Below, piece after piece: positions 1-8,353 of a DNA stretch of 64,000 nt; position 1 is the first letter of the stretch; every line of letters starts with the position of its first letter. Made by a program: the position numbers and the translations under genes. Below the pieces are notes generated by a model, which was not told the origin of the DNA, made no database searches, and saw only the letters and a list, made by a program, of their open reading frames with translations. This DNA comes from Corynebacterium mastitidis DSM 44356 (lineage in GTDB: Bacteria; Actinomycetota; Actinomycetes; Mycobacteriales; Mycobacteriaceae): contig NZ_AQXB01000005.1 in the NCBI RefSeq assembly GCF_000375365.1, positions 174,707-238,706 on the forward strand, given 5' to 3'.

Positions 1-478
1 CCAGGTTCATCCGGGCGATGGCGTCGCGCGCCCGCGGGGCCAGGTCCGGCTCGCAGAGGACGTCGTAGCGCCCGGCCACGATGGTGGTCGCGGAGGTGAA
101 GTCCCGCTGTCCCCGGCTCAGCGCGTAGGGCACGGCGGCCATGACCACGCCAAAGACCGCGCCCATGACGATGCCGGTGAGGATCGGCGCGGCGTAGGTG
201 GAGTTGAAGATGCCCAGGAGCAGGCCGATGAACACGCCCATCCAGGCACCGGACATCGCTCCCCCGCCGAGCACGCGGCCCCAGGTCAACCGGCCCGTGA
301 CCGATTCCACCTCCATGAGGTCCACGCCCACGATGGTGAGCTTGTCCACGGGGAAGTTCTGATCGGAGAGGGTGTCCACCGCCCGCTGCGCCCGGGCGTA
401 GCTCTCAAAGCTGCCCACCGGCCAGCCGGAGGGGCGCTCGCGGAGGAGGGGGTTGCGGCCGCGCGGGGGCGTCGTCAT
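1..478 (-). CDS. General stress protein 17M-like membrane protein (partial, C-terminus outside window)
   Basis: The frame opens with ATG (MTTPPRGRNPLL) and runs off the left edge without a stop, giving at least 159 residues. The N-terminal half (GSFESYARAQRAVDTL, then DKLTIVGVDL) resembles the ferredoxin-like fold of the general stress protein 17M-like family. A central Gly/Ala-rich hydrophobic stretch (GGAMSGAWMGVFIGLLLGIF, then a second one) looks like a membrane hairpin. An AAGGAT ribosome binding site lies 7 nt upstream. It is divergent from the MgtE-type gene. Its molecular role is unknown; corynebacterial homologues are annotated only by this domain. Family assignment is by recognition, not by search. 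Confidence 0.75.
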   Translation of the reverse strand, partial: MTTPPRGRNPLLRERPSGWPVGSFESYARAQRAVDTLSDQNFPVDKLTIVGVDLMEVESVTGRLTWGRVLGGGAMSGAWMGVFIGLLLGIFNSTYAAPILTGIVMGAVFGVVMAAVPYALSRGQRDFTSATTIVAGRYDVLCEPDLAPRARDAIARMNL

Positions 479-569
479 GGGGATCATCCTTCGCTCGAAT
501 CGGTGATCATGCTCTATGGTGAACGCCGCCAGGGGAACAAAAGTTCCCCCGCTGCTAAACTGTGGCCCC

Positions 570-1850
570 ATGAGTGCAGTCACCCGCGTCTATTCCGGCA
601 GGCTCTCCGGCATGGTGGTGCGCGGCCCCGATATGGACGCCATCGGGCGCGTGCGCGACGTCGTGGTCACCATCCGCCCCGAGGGGCACGTCTCCCGAGC
701 CCTGGGTCTGGTGGTGGAGCTGGTGAACAAGCGGCGCATCTTCGTGCCCATGCTGCGCATCGCCGCCATCGAGCCCGGAGACATCACGCTGGCCACCGGC
801 TCCGTGTCCATGCGGTCCTTCCAGCCCCGCGCCGGGGAGCTCACCATCATGGGCGACCTGGTGGGCTCCAAGGTGCACACGGACGAGCCGGAGCTGGAGC
901 ACCTGCACGGCCGGGCCGTGGAGATCGCGGACGTGGAGTTGGAGCGCACCCGCACCCGCGACTGGGTGCTCTCCCGCGTGGCGGTGTTCGGCGCGCGGCA
1001 GGGCTTCCGCTCCCGCGAGCTGTTCACCGTGGACTGGCAGTACGTGCACGGCATCACGGCGGCGGGCGTGGGCCGGTCCAGCACGCTGGCCGATACCATC
1101 GCGGCCTTCGAGGACATGCGCCCGGCGGACGTGGCCAACTACCTCCACTCCCTGCCCTCCTCCCAGCGCAACCAGCTCGCCAACGAGCTCGACGACGACC
1201 GCCTGGCGGACATCCTCCAGGAGATGCCCGACGAGCGCCAGGCCGAGCTGCTCGAGACCCTCGACATCGAGCGCGCCGCCGACGTGCTCGAGGAGATGGA
1301 CCCGGACGACGCCGCCGACATCCTCCAGGAGCTGCCCGATAACACCGCCGAGGTGCTCCTCGAGCTGATGGACCCCGAGGAGTCCGCCCCCGTGCGCCGC
1401 CTGATGAGCTTCTCCCCGGACACCGTGGGCGCGCTGATGACCCCGGAGCCGCTCATCCTCTCCCCGCAGACCACCGTGGCGGAGGCCCTGGCCCTGGCCC
1501 GCAACCCGGAGCTGCCCACCTCGCTGGCCTCCCTCGTGTTCGTGGTGCGCCCGCCCACGGCCACCCCCACCGGGCGCTACCTGGGCTGCGTGCACCTCCA
1601 GAAGCTGCTGCGCGAGCCCCCGTCCACCCTCATCTCCGGCATCCTCGACCCAGATCTCCCGCCGCTGTACGCGGACGACGATCAGGAGACCGCCGCGCGC
1701 TACTTTGCCACCTACAACCTGGTGTGCGGCCCGGTCATCGACGAGGACCAGCACCTGCTCGGCGCGGTGGCGGTGGACGACCTGCTCGATCACCTGCTGC
1801 CGGAGAACTGGCGCGAGCACGGCCTGCGCCCGGAGAACCCCGCCCCCTAA
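570..1850 (+). CDS. PRC-barrel / MgtE N-domain / CBS-domain protein
   Basis: The 426-residue protein begins with a PRC-barrel-like segment (SGRLSGMVVRGPDMDAIGRV), repeated in looser form around residues 80-150. A helical MgtE N-domain rich in acidic repeats follows (ELPDNTAEVLLELMDPEES; DDDRLADILQEMPDE), and then two CBS motifs (VGALMTPEPLILSPQTTVAEA and LLGAVAVDDLLDHLLP). MgtE magnesium channels carry the same cytosolic modules, but no membrane domain is present here, so this is a soluble sensor-like relative rather than a channel. The ATG was preferred over an upstream in-frame start because a TAAACT -10 hexamer lies 8 nt before it, which suits a leaderless transcript. It corresponds to Rv1232c in the mycobacterial gene order. 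Function is inferred only. Confidence 0.85.
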   Translation: MSAVTRVYSGRLSGMVVRGPDMDAIGRVRDVVVTIRPEGHVSRALGLVVELVNKRRIFVPMLRIAAIEPGDITLATGSVSMRSFQPRAGELTIMGDLVGSKVHTDEPELEHLHGRAVEIADVELERTRTRDWVLSRVAVFGARQGFRSRELFTVDWQYVHGITAAGVGRSSTLADTIAAFEDMRPADVANYLHSLPSSQRNQLANELDDDRLADILQEMPDERQAELLETLDIERAADVLEEMDPDDAADILQELPDNTAEVLLELMDPEESAPVRRLMSFSPDTVGALMTPEPLILSPQTTVAEALALARNPELPTSLASLVFVVRPPTATPTGRYLGCVHLQKLLREPPSTLISGILDPDLPPLYADDDQETAARYFATYNLVCGPVIDEDQHLLGAVAVDDLLDHLLPENWREHGLRPENPAP

Positions 1851-1874
1851 CCACCCGAGCTGAGGAGAACCATC

Positions 1875-2444
1875 ATGGCCGAGCGCGAGCGCACGCACTT
1901 CCTGGATACCCCGGTGGCGGGCACCAGGCGAAGGCTCATCACCATCAATGACGACGCCGTGGGCGCCATGGCGGAGAAGGTGGCCCGCTTCTTTGGCACG
2001 GGCCGCTACCTCATGTGGCAGACCGTGGTGGTGATCGTGTGGATCGCCCTCAACGTGGGCGCGTTCTGGTGGAACTGGGACCCCTACCCCTTCATCCTGC
2101 TGAACCTGGCCTTTTCCACCCAGGCCGCCTACGCCGCCCCGCTGATCCTGCTGGCCCAGAACCGCCAGGAGGACCGGGACAAGGTGGCGCTGAACAACGA
2201 CCGCCGCCGGGCCGAGCAGACCAAGGCGGACACCGAGTTCCTGGTCAGGGAGCTGGCGGGCGTGCGCCTGGCGGTGGGCGACATGGTCTCCCGCGACTAC
2301 CTGCGCCACGAGCTGGAGGACGTCCACGCCCTGCTCGAGCGCATCGAGGCCAAGCTGGACGACGCCGCCGCGCAGGCCATGGAGTCCCCGCTGGAGCTGC
2401 GGGAGCCCACGCAGGGCGACCTGAGCGAGGAGCCTCGTCCCTAG
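1875..2444 (+). CDS. DUF1003 domain membrane protein
   Basis: The 189-residue protein has a short soluble N-terminus, two predicted transmembrane helices (about residues 50-68, VVVIVWIALNVGAFWW, and 72-95, PFILLNLAFSTQAAYAAPLI) and a charged C-terminal tail that begins with the QNRQEDRDK motif characteristic of DUF1003. The C-terminal part is predicted helical and rich in Glu/Arg, possibly a coiled coil. A GAGGAG ribosome binding site precedes the ATG, and the gene starts 24 nt after the MgtE-type gene, so the two are probably co-transcribed. DUF1003 proteins are widespread but not functionally defined; linkage to the MgtE N/CBS protein hints at ion or envelope homeostasis, which is inference. 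Confidence 0.88.
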   Translation: MAERERTHFLDTPVAGTRRRLITINDDAVGAMAEKVARFFGTGRYLMWQTVVVIVWIALNVGAFWWNWDPYPFILLNLAFSTQAAYAAPLILLAQNRQEDRDKVALNNDRRRAEQTKADTEFLVRELAGVRLAVGDMVSRDYLRHELEDVHALLERIEAKLDDAAAQAMESPLELREPTQGDLSEEPRP

Positions 2445-2464
2445 CGGGGAGTAGGATAAACGTG

Positions 2465-3601
2465 ATGTCTACCCTGAGCGAATCTGATGTACGCAAGGCC
2501 CTGTCCCGGGTGGAGGACCCCGAGCTGGGCAGGCCCATTACGGAGCTGGGGATGGTCAAGTCCATCTCCATCGAGGGCGGCGCGGTGGCCGTGGAGATCT
2601 ACCTGACCATCGCGGGCTGCCCCATGCGCGACACCCTCCAGACCAACACCCGCGCCGCCGTGGCGGAGCTGGACGGCGTGGAGTCCGTGACGGTGACCAC
2701 GGACGTGATGAGCGACGAGCAGCGCCGGGAGCTGCGCACCCGGCTTCGCGGCTCCGGCGCCGAGCCGGTCATCCCCTTCGCCCAGCCGGACTCCACCACC
2801 CGCGTGTTCGCGGTGGCCTCGGGCAAGGGCGGGGTGGGCAAGTCCTCCGTGACGGTCAACCTCGCCACCGCCCTGGCCGCGCGCGGGCTGCGCGTGGGCA
2901 TCGTGGACGCGGACATCTACGGGCACTCGGTGCCGCACCTCATGGGCTCCGAGCAGCCCCCCACGGTGATGGAGGAGGACATGATCCTGCCGCCCATCGC
3001 CCACGACGTCAAGTTCATCTCCATCGGGCAGTTCGTGGAGGGCAACGCCCCGGTGGTGTGGCGCGGCCCCATGCTGCACCGCGCCATCCAGCAGTTCCTC
3101 ACCGACGTGTTCTGGGGGGATCTGGACGTCCTCCTGCTCGACCTGCCCCCCGGCACCGGCGACGTGGCCATCTCCGTGGCGCAGTTGGTGCCCAACGCGG
3201 AGCTGCTCATCGTCACCACGCCGCAGGCCGCCGCCGCCGAGGTGGCCGAGCGGGCGGGCTCGATCAGCCAGCAGACCCGGCAGCGGGTGGCGGGCGTGGT
3301 GGAGAACATGTCCGCGATGGTGATGCCGGACGGCAGCACCATGGAGGTCTTTGGCTCCGGCGGCGGCGAGCGCGTGGCGGAGCGCCTGAGCGCGCTGACC
3401 GGCGCCACGGTGCCGCTGCTCGGGCAGATCCCCCTCGACCCCGCGCTGCGGGTGCACGGGGACACCGGCACCCCGGTGGCGATCAGCGAGCCGGACTCCC
3501 CCGCCGGGCGGGCCTGCGCGGCGCTGGCGGAGAAGATCGCGGTGCGCCGCCACTCGCTGGCGGGAAAGCCCCTGGGGCTGGGCGTGCAGCGGAGGCCCTA
3601 G
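2465..3601 (+). CDS. mrp: Mrp/NBP35-family iron-sulfur carrier P-loop ATPase
   Basis: Residues 1-90 form a MIP18/DUF59 domain (VRKALSRVEDPELGRPI, with GCPMRDTL). The rest is the Mrp ATPase with the deviant Walker A motif GKGGVGKSS, DADIYGHSVP, and LLLDLPPGTGDV. Proteins of this family bind and transfer Fe-S clusters to apoproteins in the cytosol. The usual CxxC pair near the C-terminus is not visible; the region reads ENMSAMVMPDGST where many homologues have ENMS-CP, so cluster binding may differ. A GTG lies one codon upstream, but ATG is preferred because TAGGAT sits exactly 7 nt before it. It follows the DUF1003 gene by 20 nt and converges on tatB. Confidence 0.92.
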   Translation: MSTLSESDVRKALSRVEDPELGRPITELGMVKSISIEGGAVAVEIYLTIAGCPMRDTLQTNTRAAVAELDGVESVTVTTDVMSDEQRRELRTRLRGSGAEPVIPFAQPDSTTRVFAVASGKGGVGKSSVTVNLATALAARGLRVGIVDADIYGHSVPHLMGSEQPPTVMEEDMILPPIAHDVKFISIGQFVEGNAPVVWRGPMLHRAIQQFLTDVFWGDLDVLLLDLPPGTGDVAISVAQLVPNAELLIVTTPQAAAAEVAERAGSISQQTRQRVAGVVENMSAMVMPDGSTMEVFGSGGGERVAERLSALTGATVPLLGQIPLDPALRVHGDTGTPVAISEPDSPAGRACAALAEKIAVRRHSLAGKPLGLGVQRRP

Positions 3602-3622
3602 GACCCGCGCTAGCGCCCGCGC

Positions 3623-4099
3623 TCACATGATGTCCGCCCAGTCGAAGCCGCCGTCGTTCCCGGCTCCCTCCGCGCGGGGGGCCGTCGGCCGCGCGGGGGC
3701 TGCAGGGGTGCCGCCGGTGCCGGAGGGGGCCTCCTTGGCGCGATCCTCGGCCCGCTGCTTGCGGCGGTGGGCCTGCCCGGCGGTGTCCTGCGCCATGATC
3801 TTCTTGGGGTCGAAGGAGTCCATGAACTCCTCGTCGCCGTCGAACAGCGCCTTGGTCAGCGCCGCGCGCGGCCCCATGCGCTGCCACTTGGCCACCTCGG
3901 AGAGGGGCTTGCGGAACTCCTCGAACTCCTCCCCCAGGTCGCCGCTCAGCTCGGCCTTGGCGTTGTTGATGGCCTTGCGCGCGGCGTAGACGGCGGCGCG
4001 CACGTCCTGGATGAGCCCGGGCAGGCGCTCGGGACCGATCACGATCAACCCCAGTACGAGGATCGCAAAGACTTCCGTCCACCCAATGCTTGAGAACAC
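3623..4099 (-). CDS. tatB: Sec-independent protein translocase subunit TatB
   Basis: This 158-residue protein has the TatA/B architecture: a single N-terminal transmembrane helix (about residues 6-21, [19 protein letters not shown]), the Pro-Gly hinge (RLPG), then a long amphipathic helix ([19 protein letters not shown]) and an acidic, Pro/Ala-rich tail. The Glu at the start of the TM helix, in GWTEV, is typical of TatB rather than TatA. TatB forms the receptor with TatC for twin-arginine substrates at the cytoplasmic membrane. The start codon is GTG. It lies 17 nt downstream of the anti-sigma gene in the conserved actinobacterial sigE-rseA-tatB order, so it is probably read in the sigE operon. 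Confidence 0.93.
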   Translation of the reverse strand: MFSSIGWTEVFAILVLGLIVIGPERLPGLIQDVRAAVYAARKAINNAKAELSGDLGEEFEEFRKPLSEVAKWQRMGPRAALTKALFDGDEEFMDSFDPKKIMAQDTAGQAHRRKQRAEDRAKEAPSGTGGTPAAPARPTAPRAEGAGNDGGFDWADIM

Positions 4100-4116
4100 T
4101 CTTCAACCTTAAGGGA

Positions 4117-4512
4117 TCAACGCAAACCGGTGTTCTTCCGCACGGTGCGCATGAACACCTCCACCTTGTCCAGCATGGTCTCCGGGCGCGGGGTGGGAAT
4201 CTCCTCCGCACCGGGACCGGGCGCGCACGCCCCCTTGGCGATGTCGTGCAGCCGCCCCAGCAGCTCGCTGGGGGCGCGGACGTCGGCGGTCCAGTTCGCC
4301 TCGTGCAGGGCCTTAGCGGCCAGGCGCTGGCGGTGCACCTCGCGGCGGCACTCGCCGCAGTGCACGAGGTGGGCGCGGGCGCGGTGGAGCGCGCCGTCGC
4401 ACATCTCGCCGTCCACGAAGGCCGCCACGGCCTCCGGGTTGAGGTGATCCACGGAGGCAAAGACACGGGGCCGCCGCGCCCGGCGCTCCCACCCGTGCGT
4501 CTCGAAGCTCAT
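4117..4512 (-). CDS. cseE: Anti-sigma factor of SigE (zinc-finger type, RseA/CseE-like)
   Basis: This 131-residue soluble protein follows sigE by 29 nt on the same strand. It carries the zinc-associated anti-sigma signature H-x3-C-x2-C in HLVHCGEC (about residues 45-52), after a typical helix that starts DHLNPEAVAAFVDGEM. Its family holds the extracytoplasmic-function sigma factor SigE inactive in the cytosol; the Cys pair allows redox or phosphorylation-triggered release in mycobacteria. No transmembrane segment is present, so it differs from membrane anti-sigma factors. The ATG used here gives MSFETHGWERR; longer upstream reading is open but overlaps sigE. The C-terminal half is weakly conserved and its role is unclear. 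Confidence 0.88.
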   Translation of the reverse strand: MSFETHGWERRARRPRVFASVDHLNPEAVAAFVDGEMCDGALHRARAHLVHCGECRREVHRQRLAAKALHEANWTADVRAPSELLGRLHDIAKGACAPGPGAEEIPTPRPETMLDKVEVFMRTVRKNTGLR

Positions 4513-4541
4513 GGTGCCCAACGCTACCCCTCTCCCGGCGC

Positions 4542-5183
4542 CTAGCGCTGCACGCTCGGCAGCAGCAGGCGGGCGTCCTCGCTGCCCTCGGCGGCGCTTT
4601 CCAGGCTGGCGCGCAACTGCGAGCGTCCCCGGTGGATGCGGGAGCGCACGGTACCCATCTTGACGCCCAGGGTGTCCGCGATCTCCTCGTAGCTCATTCC
4701 CACCACGTCGCAGAGCACCACGGCCACCCGGAAGTCCGGGGCGAGCTGGTCCAGGGCCTCCTGCAGCACGGGGTTGAGGTGGTTGACGTGGTAGGCCTGC
4801 TCCGGGGTCATGTCCGTGCCGGGCACCCGCTCGTAGTCCTCGGGCAGCGCCTCCATGCGGATCTTGTTGCGGTGGCGCACCATGTCCAGGAAGAGGTTGG
4901 TGGTGATGCGGTGCAGCCACCCCCGGAAGGTGCCCGGCTGGTAGTGCTTGAGGGAGCGAAAGACGCGCATGAAGGTCTCCTGCGTGAGGTCCTCCGCGTC
5001 GTGCTGGTCGCCGCTGAGCCGGTAGGCCAGGCGGTAGACGCTGTCCGCGTGCTCGGCCACCAGCTCCCCCCAGGAGGGCATGTCCCCCGTTCCGGCGTCG
5101 AAGGCCGCGGTGCCGGTGAGCGCCTCGTCCTCGTGGGTGCCCGTGCCGGGCGCGGCCAGCTCATCGCCGTCGTGGGTCATCAT
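4542..5183 (-). CDS. sigE: RNA polymerase ECF sigma factor SigE
   Basis: The 213-residue protein has sigma region 2 ([20 protein letters not shown], then [11 protein letters not shown] and [12 protein letters not shown]) and region 4 with the helix-turn-helix [20 protein letters not shown] followed by [14 protein letters not shown] sigma factors of this group direct transcription of envelope and heat stress genes; SigE is the corynebacterial and mycobacterial surface-stress regulator. Two adjacent ATG codons can serve as start (MMTHDGDE); the first is listed. The gene is divergent from the O-methyltransferase gene, as in related genomes, and is followed by its presumed anti-sigma factor and tatB. 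I did not find a convincing SigE-type autoregulatory promoter upstream. Confidence 0.94.
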   Translation of the reverse strand: MMTHDGDELAAPGTGTHEDEALTGTAAFDAGTGDMPSWGELVAEHADSVYRLAYRLSGDQHDAEDLTQETFMRVFRSLKHYQPGTFRGWLHRITTNLFLDMVRHRNKIRMEALPEDYERVPGTDMTPEQAYHVNHLNPVLQEALDQLAPDFRVAVVLCDVVGMSYEEIADTLGVKMGTVRSRIHRGRSQLRASLESAAEGSEDARLLLPSVQR

Positions 5184-5310
5184 GGGCTCTATCTTGCCAA
5201 GGACGCCTCCCAAAGGCCATTGAGCCCGCGTAGAGATCTCTGTGAACCCGGCGGCCCTCCCGCGCGCGCCCTGCCGCTGGCGGCGCGGTCGCCGCCCTAC
5301 ACTAAGGGGC

Positions 5311-5988
5311 GTGACTGAAACAGCCTTCGATTCCCTCCGAGATTTCATCAATTCCCTCCCCGCCGCCCACGGCGAGGGGCCGGAAGCGAGCATCGATGAG
5401 GCCATCACCACGGCGCGGCGCGACGCCGAGGAGTACGGGCTTGCCGCCCCCGACCATCTCACCGGCATGCTCCTGAGCACGCTCGCGGCCGCCGCCGGGG
5501 GCCCCAAGCCCACGGGCGCCATCGCCCTGACCCCCTCGCTGGCGGTGGTCGGGCTCTACCTGCTGCGCGGCATGCCGAATCAGGGCACGGTGACCTGCAT
5601 CGACCCGGAGGCCGAGCACCAGCGCCAGGCCAGGGAGGCCTTCCGCGCGGCGGGCTTTGGCCCCTCGCGCGGCCGCTTCCTGCCCTCCCGCCCGGTGGAC
5701 GTGCTCTCCCGCATGGCCCCGGCCAGCTATCACCTGGTGTACGCGGAGGTGGACCCGGTGGACCTGCGCGCGGTGATCGACGCCGCCTGGCCGCTGCTGA
5801 CCCCCGGCGGCACGCTGGTGCTGGCCGACGCCCTGCTGGACGCCACGGTGGCCGACGCCTCCCGCAAGGATCAGTCCACCTCCGCCGCCCGCGCCGCCCA
5901 GGAACACCTGCGCACCTTTGAGGGGCGCGCCGTGGTGTCTCACCTCCCGCTCGGGGCCGGAATGACGCTGGTCACGAGGCTGCCGTAG
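5311..5988 (+). CDS. SAM-dependent O-methyltransferase (Rv1220c-like)
   Basis: The 225-residue protein fits the O-methyltransferase family 3 fold: an N-terminal helical cap, the SAM-binding region [20 protein letters not shown], then [20 protein letters not shown] and a late core strand [14 protein letters not shown]. The first glycine-rich SAM loop is less canonical than in catechol methyltransferases. The substrate is unknown. The start is GTG: a TACACT hexamer ends 7 nt before it and there is no ribosome binding site, so the message is probably leaderless. Position next to sigE is conserved in corynebacteria and mycobacteria (Rv1220c), which supports orthology but not function. Confidence 0.88.
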   Translation: MTETAFDSLRDFINSLPAAHGEGPEASIDEAITTARRDAEEYGLAAPDHLTGMLLSTLAAAAGGPKPTGAIALTPSLAVVGLYLLRGMPNQGTVTCIDPEAEHQRQAREAFRAAGFGPSRGRFLPSRPVDVLSRMAPASYHLVYAEVDPVDLRAVIDAAWPLLTPGGTLVLADALLDATVADASRKDQSTSAARAAQEHLRTFEGRAVVSHLPLGAGMTLVTRLP

Positions 5989-6042
5989 GTCCCCCTCGGG
6001 CCCTCATGCAGGAAGCCGCCGACGTGACTATCCTCGGGCGGC

Positions 6043-6783
6043 ATGGGAACGCAACGATCTTTCCCCACCCAGCGGCACACCATCTTCCAAAACTCCCTCA
6101 TGACCGCGCTGCTGGATGGCATTTACGACGGCGAGATGACGGTGGGCGAGCTGCTGGGCCACGGGAACTTCGGCATCGGCACCTTCGACGCCCTGGATGG
6201 GGAGATGATCGTTCTCGACGGGGTCTGCTACCAGGTGCGCGGCGACGGCAGCGCCGCCCGGGCGGCCTTGGAGCAGCGCTCCCCGTTCACGGTGATGACG
6301 AACTTTGTTCCCCACATCGCCGCCACCCCTCCGCCCGGGCTGCGCCGCGAGGAGCTGGCCGGGTTCATCGACGAGCTGCAACCCAGCGAGAACTACATGT
6401 ACGCGGTGCGGATCACCGGCCGGTTCAGCGAGGTGCGCGTGCGCACGGTGACCCGGCAGTCCAAGCCCTACCGCCCCATGGTGGAGGCCACCGGGGACGA
6501 CGCCGAGCTGTGCTTCCGCGACGTGGAGGGCACCGTCGCGGGCTTTCGCACCCCGGTCTATGAGAAGGGCATCGGGGTGCCCGGCTGCCACGCGCACTTC
6601 ATCGACTCCGCGCGCACCAAGGGCGGGCACGTCCTGGACTTCACCCTGGGCTCCGGCGCGGTGGAGCTGTGCCCCGGCACGGACCTCTCCCTGCGGCTGC
6701 CCCTGACCAGCGACTTCTCCCGGGCGGCGCTGGCCCCCGAGGACCTCGACCACCAAATCCACACCACCGAGATTAAAAAGTAA
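6043..6783 (+). CDS. budA: Alpha-acetolactate decarboxylase
   Basis: The 246-residue protein matches acetolactate decarboxylase throughout: FQNSLMTALLDGIYDGEMTV, HGNFGIGTFDALDGEMIVLD, then FVPH and GCHAHFIDSARTKGGHVLD, whose histidines (GCHAHF) form the zinc site in the family. It converts 2-acetolactate to acetoin and CO2, diverting pyruvate away from branched-chain amino acids towards acetoin. A TATCCT hexamer 8 nt before the ATG suggests a leaderless transcript. It is followed by the GH32-like gene after 18 nt, so the two are probably one transcript. In C. glutamicum and mycobacteria this interval carries glycogen synthesis genes, so budA looks like a lineage-specific insertion (inference). 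Confidence 0.93.
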   Translation: MGTQRSFPTQRHTIFQNSLMTALLDGIYDGEMTVGELLGHGNFGIGTFDALDGEMIVLDGVCYQVRGDGSAARAALEQRSPFTVMTNFVPHIAATPPPGLRREELAGFIDELQPSENYMYAVRITGRFSEVRVRTVTRQSKPYRPMVEATGDDAELCFRDVEGTVAGFRTPVYEKGIGVPGCHAHFIDSARTKGGHVLDFTLGSGAVELCPGTDLSLRLPLTSDFSRAALAPEDLDHQIHTTEIKK

Positions 6784-6801
6784 CCCCAGAAAGGCGCCCC
6801 C

Positions 6802-8298
6802 ATGAGCATCGATCAGTACCGCCCCGAGCTTCACCTCACCGCCGAGGTGGGCGTGCTCGACGCCCCCGCCGCCGTGCTCCTCGACGGCGATACCTGGCAC
6901 GTCTTTCACCAGTACCGCCCGCACCCGCAGGCCCCGGCCCGGTGGGGGCACCAGTTCTCGGAGGACACCCCCTACGAGTGGGAGGAGTGCGACGACGTCC
7001 TGGCCCCCGGCGAGGAGGAGGCCAAGGTGCGCGCGGGCTCCGTGGCCGCGATCGACGGCGGGCTGAGCCTGTACTTCACCTCCGTGGCCCAGCAGCAGGA
7101 CACCCACCAGACCACGGAGATCCACCTGGCCCGCATCGAGAACCTCCCGGCCACCACCGCCGACCTCTCCGAGGACCCCCTGGCCCTGGACCCCCAGGTG
7201 CGCCGCCTCGGGAGCGTGGTGGGCGACGACCTGGGGGCGAGCGCCGGGATCACCAACTTCCGCTCCCCCTGCGTGGTGCCGGACTGGGTCACCCACGAGG
7301 ACCGGGACGAGGGCCACGCGGGCTGGCTCATGCTGGCGGTCACCGGCACCATGGAGCGGCCCGACCTGGCCATGCTGCACTCCTCCAACGGGGTGGACTG
7401 GACGCTGCAGGGCCCCCTGCGCTTCGAGGGCGCCACCGGCATCGACCCCGAGGCCCGCATCGTCTCCCCCCGCATCCTGCGCCTGCGCGACGAGGTGGAC
7501 GGCAAGATCCACGACGTTTTGCTGGTGACCCTGGAAAGCGAGGGCATCGACGTCTCCGGCTACCTGGTGGGCCGCCTGCACCAGGCGGTGTTCACCGTGG
7601 GCCGCCCCTTCCGCCGCATGGACTACGGGCACGACTTCACCCGGCCGCGCAACACCACCTTCACCCCCGGCACCATCGAGGAGGACGAGCGCTTTGACCG
7701 CGCCGCCGTGGTGGGGCTGCTCAACGGCGTGGGCCGCCTGGACGATCCCACCGCGCACCGCAGCCTGGCGGCGGAGGGCTGGGCCAACGCCATGTCCATC
7801 CCGCGCGTGACCACGCTGCAGGGCGGGGTGCTGTTCCAGACCCCCGCCGCGGGGCTCGTGGAGCAGATCACGCACACGCGCAGCGCGCAGTCCTGGACCG
7901 GGCTGTGCGAGGTGCCCGATGGCTCGGAGGTCATGGTCGAGCTGATCGACGCCGCCGGCGCCACCGCCGCCCGGGTGGCCCACCGGGGCGGCGTGCTCGA
8001 GCTGGACCGCTCGATGAACCCCCACCACGCCGGGGACGCCCCCGCCACCGCCGAGCTGGCGGAGGGGGACTCCGATTCCCTGACCATCATCGCGGACGGC
8101 TCCACCGTGGAGGTCTTTGCCGACGGCGGGGCCGTGTCCATGGCGAGCCGCGTGTACATCGAGGGCGGGTGCGCGGAGATCCGCGTGACCGAGCGCGGCG
8201 AGGCGAGCGTGGAGCGCAGCTTTGCGCGCTCCGCCGGGTCCCTGGATTCCTCCCGGCTGCCGGACTGGGCGGAGGAGGAGCTCGACGCCGAGTTTTAA
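6802..8298 (+). CDS. GH32-family-like protein, probably lacking canonical catalytic residues
   Basis: The 498-residue protein aligns by eye with beta-fructosidases of glycoside hydrolase family 32: RPELHLT for the RPxYHFT opening, DTWHVFHQYRPHPQ for the FYQYNP block, RWGHQFSED for WGHAVS, AGSVAAIDGGLSLYFTS, DYGHDF for the late Y-G-x-D-F block, and a C-terminal beta-sandwich region. The three catalytic blocks are altered. WMNDPNG reads GVLDAPA (nucleophile Asp kept), FRDP reads FRSP (Asp to Ser), and WECPDLF reads IVSPRIL (Glu to Val). No signal peptide is visible, so it is cytosolic. An AGAAAGG ribosome binding site precedes the ATG. It may be a fructan or sucrose-binding relative rather than a hydrolase; activity cannot be assumed. 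Confidence 0.75.
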   Translation: MSIDQYRPELHLTAEVGVLDAPAAVLLDGDTWHVFHQYRPHPQAPARWGHQFSEDTPYEWEECDDVLAPGEEEAKVRAGSVAAIDGGLSLYFTSVAQQQDTHQTTEIHLARIENLPATTADLSEDPLALDPQVRRLGSVVGDDLGASAGITNFRSPCVVPDWVTHEDRDEGHAGWLMLAVTGTMERPDLAMLHSSNGVDWTLQGPLRFEGATGIDPEARIVSPRILRLRDEVDGKIHDVLLVTLESEGIDVSGYLVGRLHQAVFTVGRPFRRMDYGHDFTRPRNTTFTPGTIEEDERFDRAAVVGLLNGVGRLDDPTAHRSLAAEGWANAMSIPRVTTLQGGVLFQTPAAGLVEQITHTRSAQSWTGLCEVPDGSEVMVELIDAAGATAARVAHRGGVLELDRSMNPHHAGDAPATAELAEGDSDSLTIIADGSTVEVFADGGAVSMASRVYIEGGCAEIRVTERGEASVERSFARSAGSLDSSRLPDWAEEELDAEF

Positions 8299-8353
8299 GG
8301 GCCCTTGGGCCCGGGAATACCTGGTCCGGGCGCGGCGGCCAGCGGGGGGGCGA

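Noticed and set aside
555..2327. Very long minus-strand open frame opposite the MgtE-type and DUF1003 genes
   Set aside because: It is an antisense frame of the high-GC genes with His/Val/Gly-rich nonsense content and no family similarity. Similar frames opposite budA, typA, aceB, betA and others were left out for the same reason.
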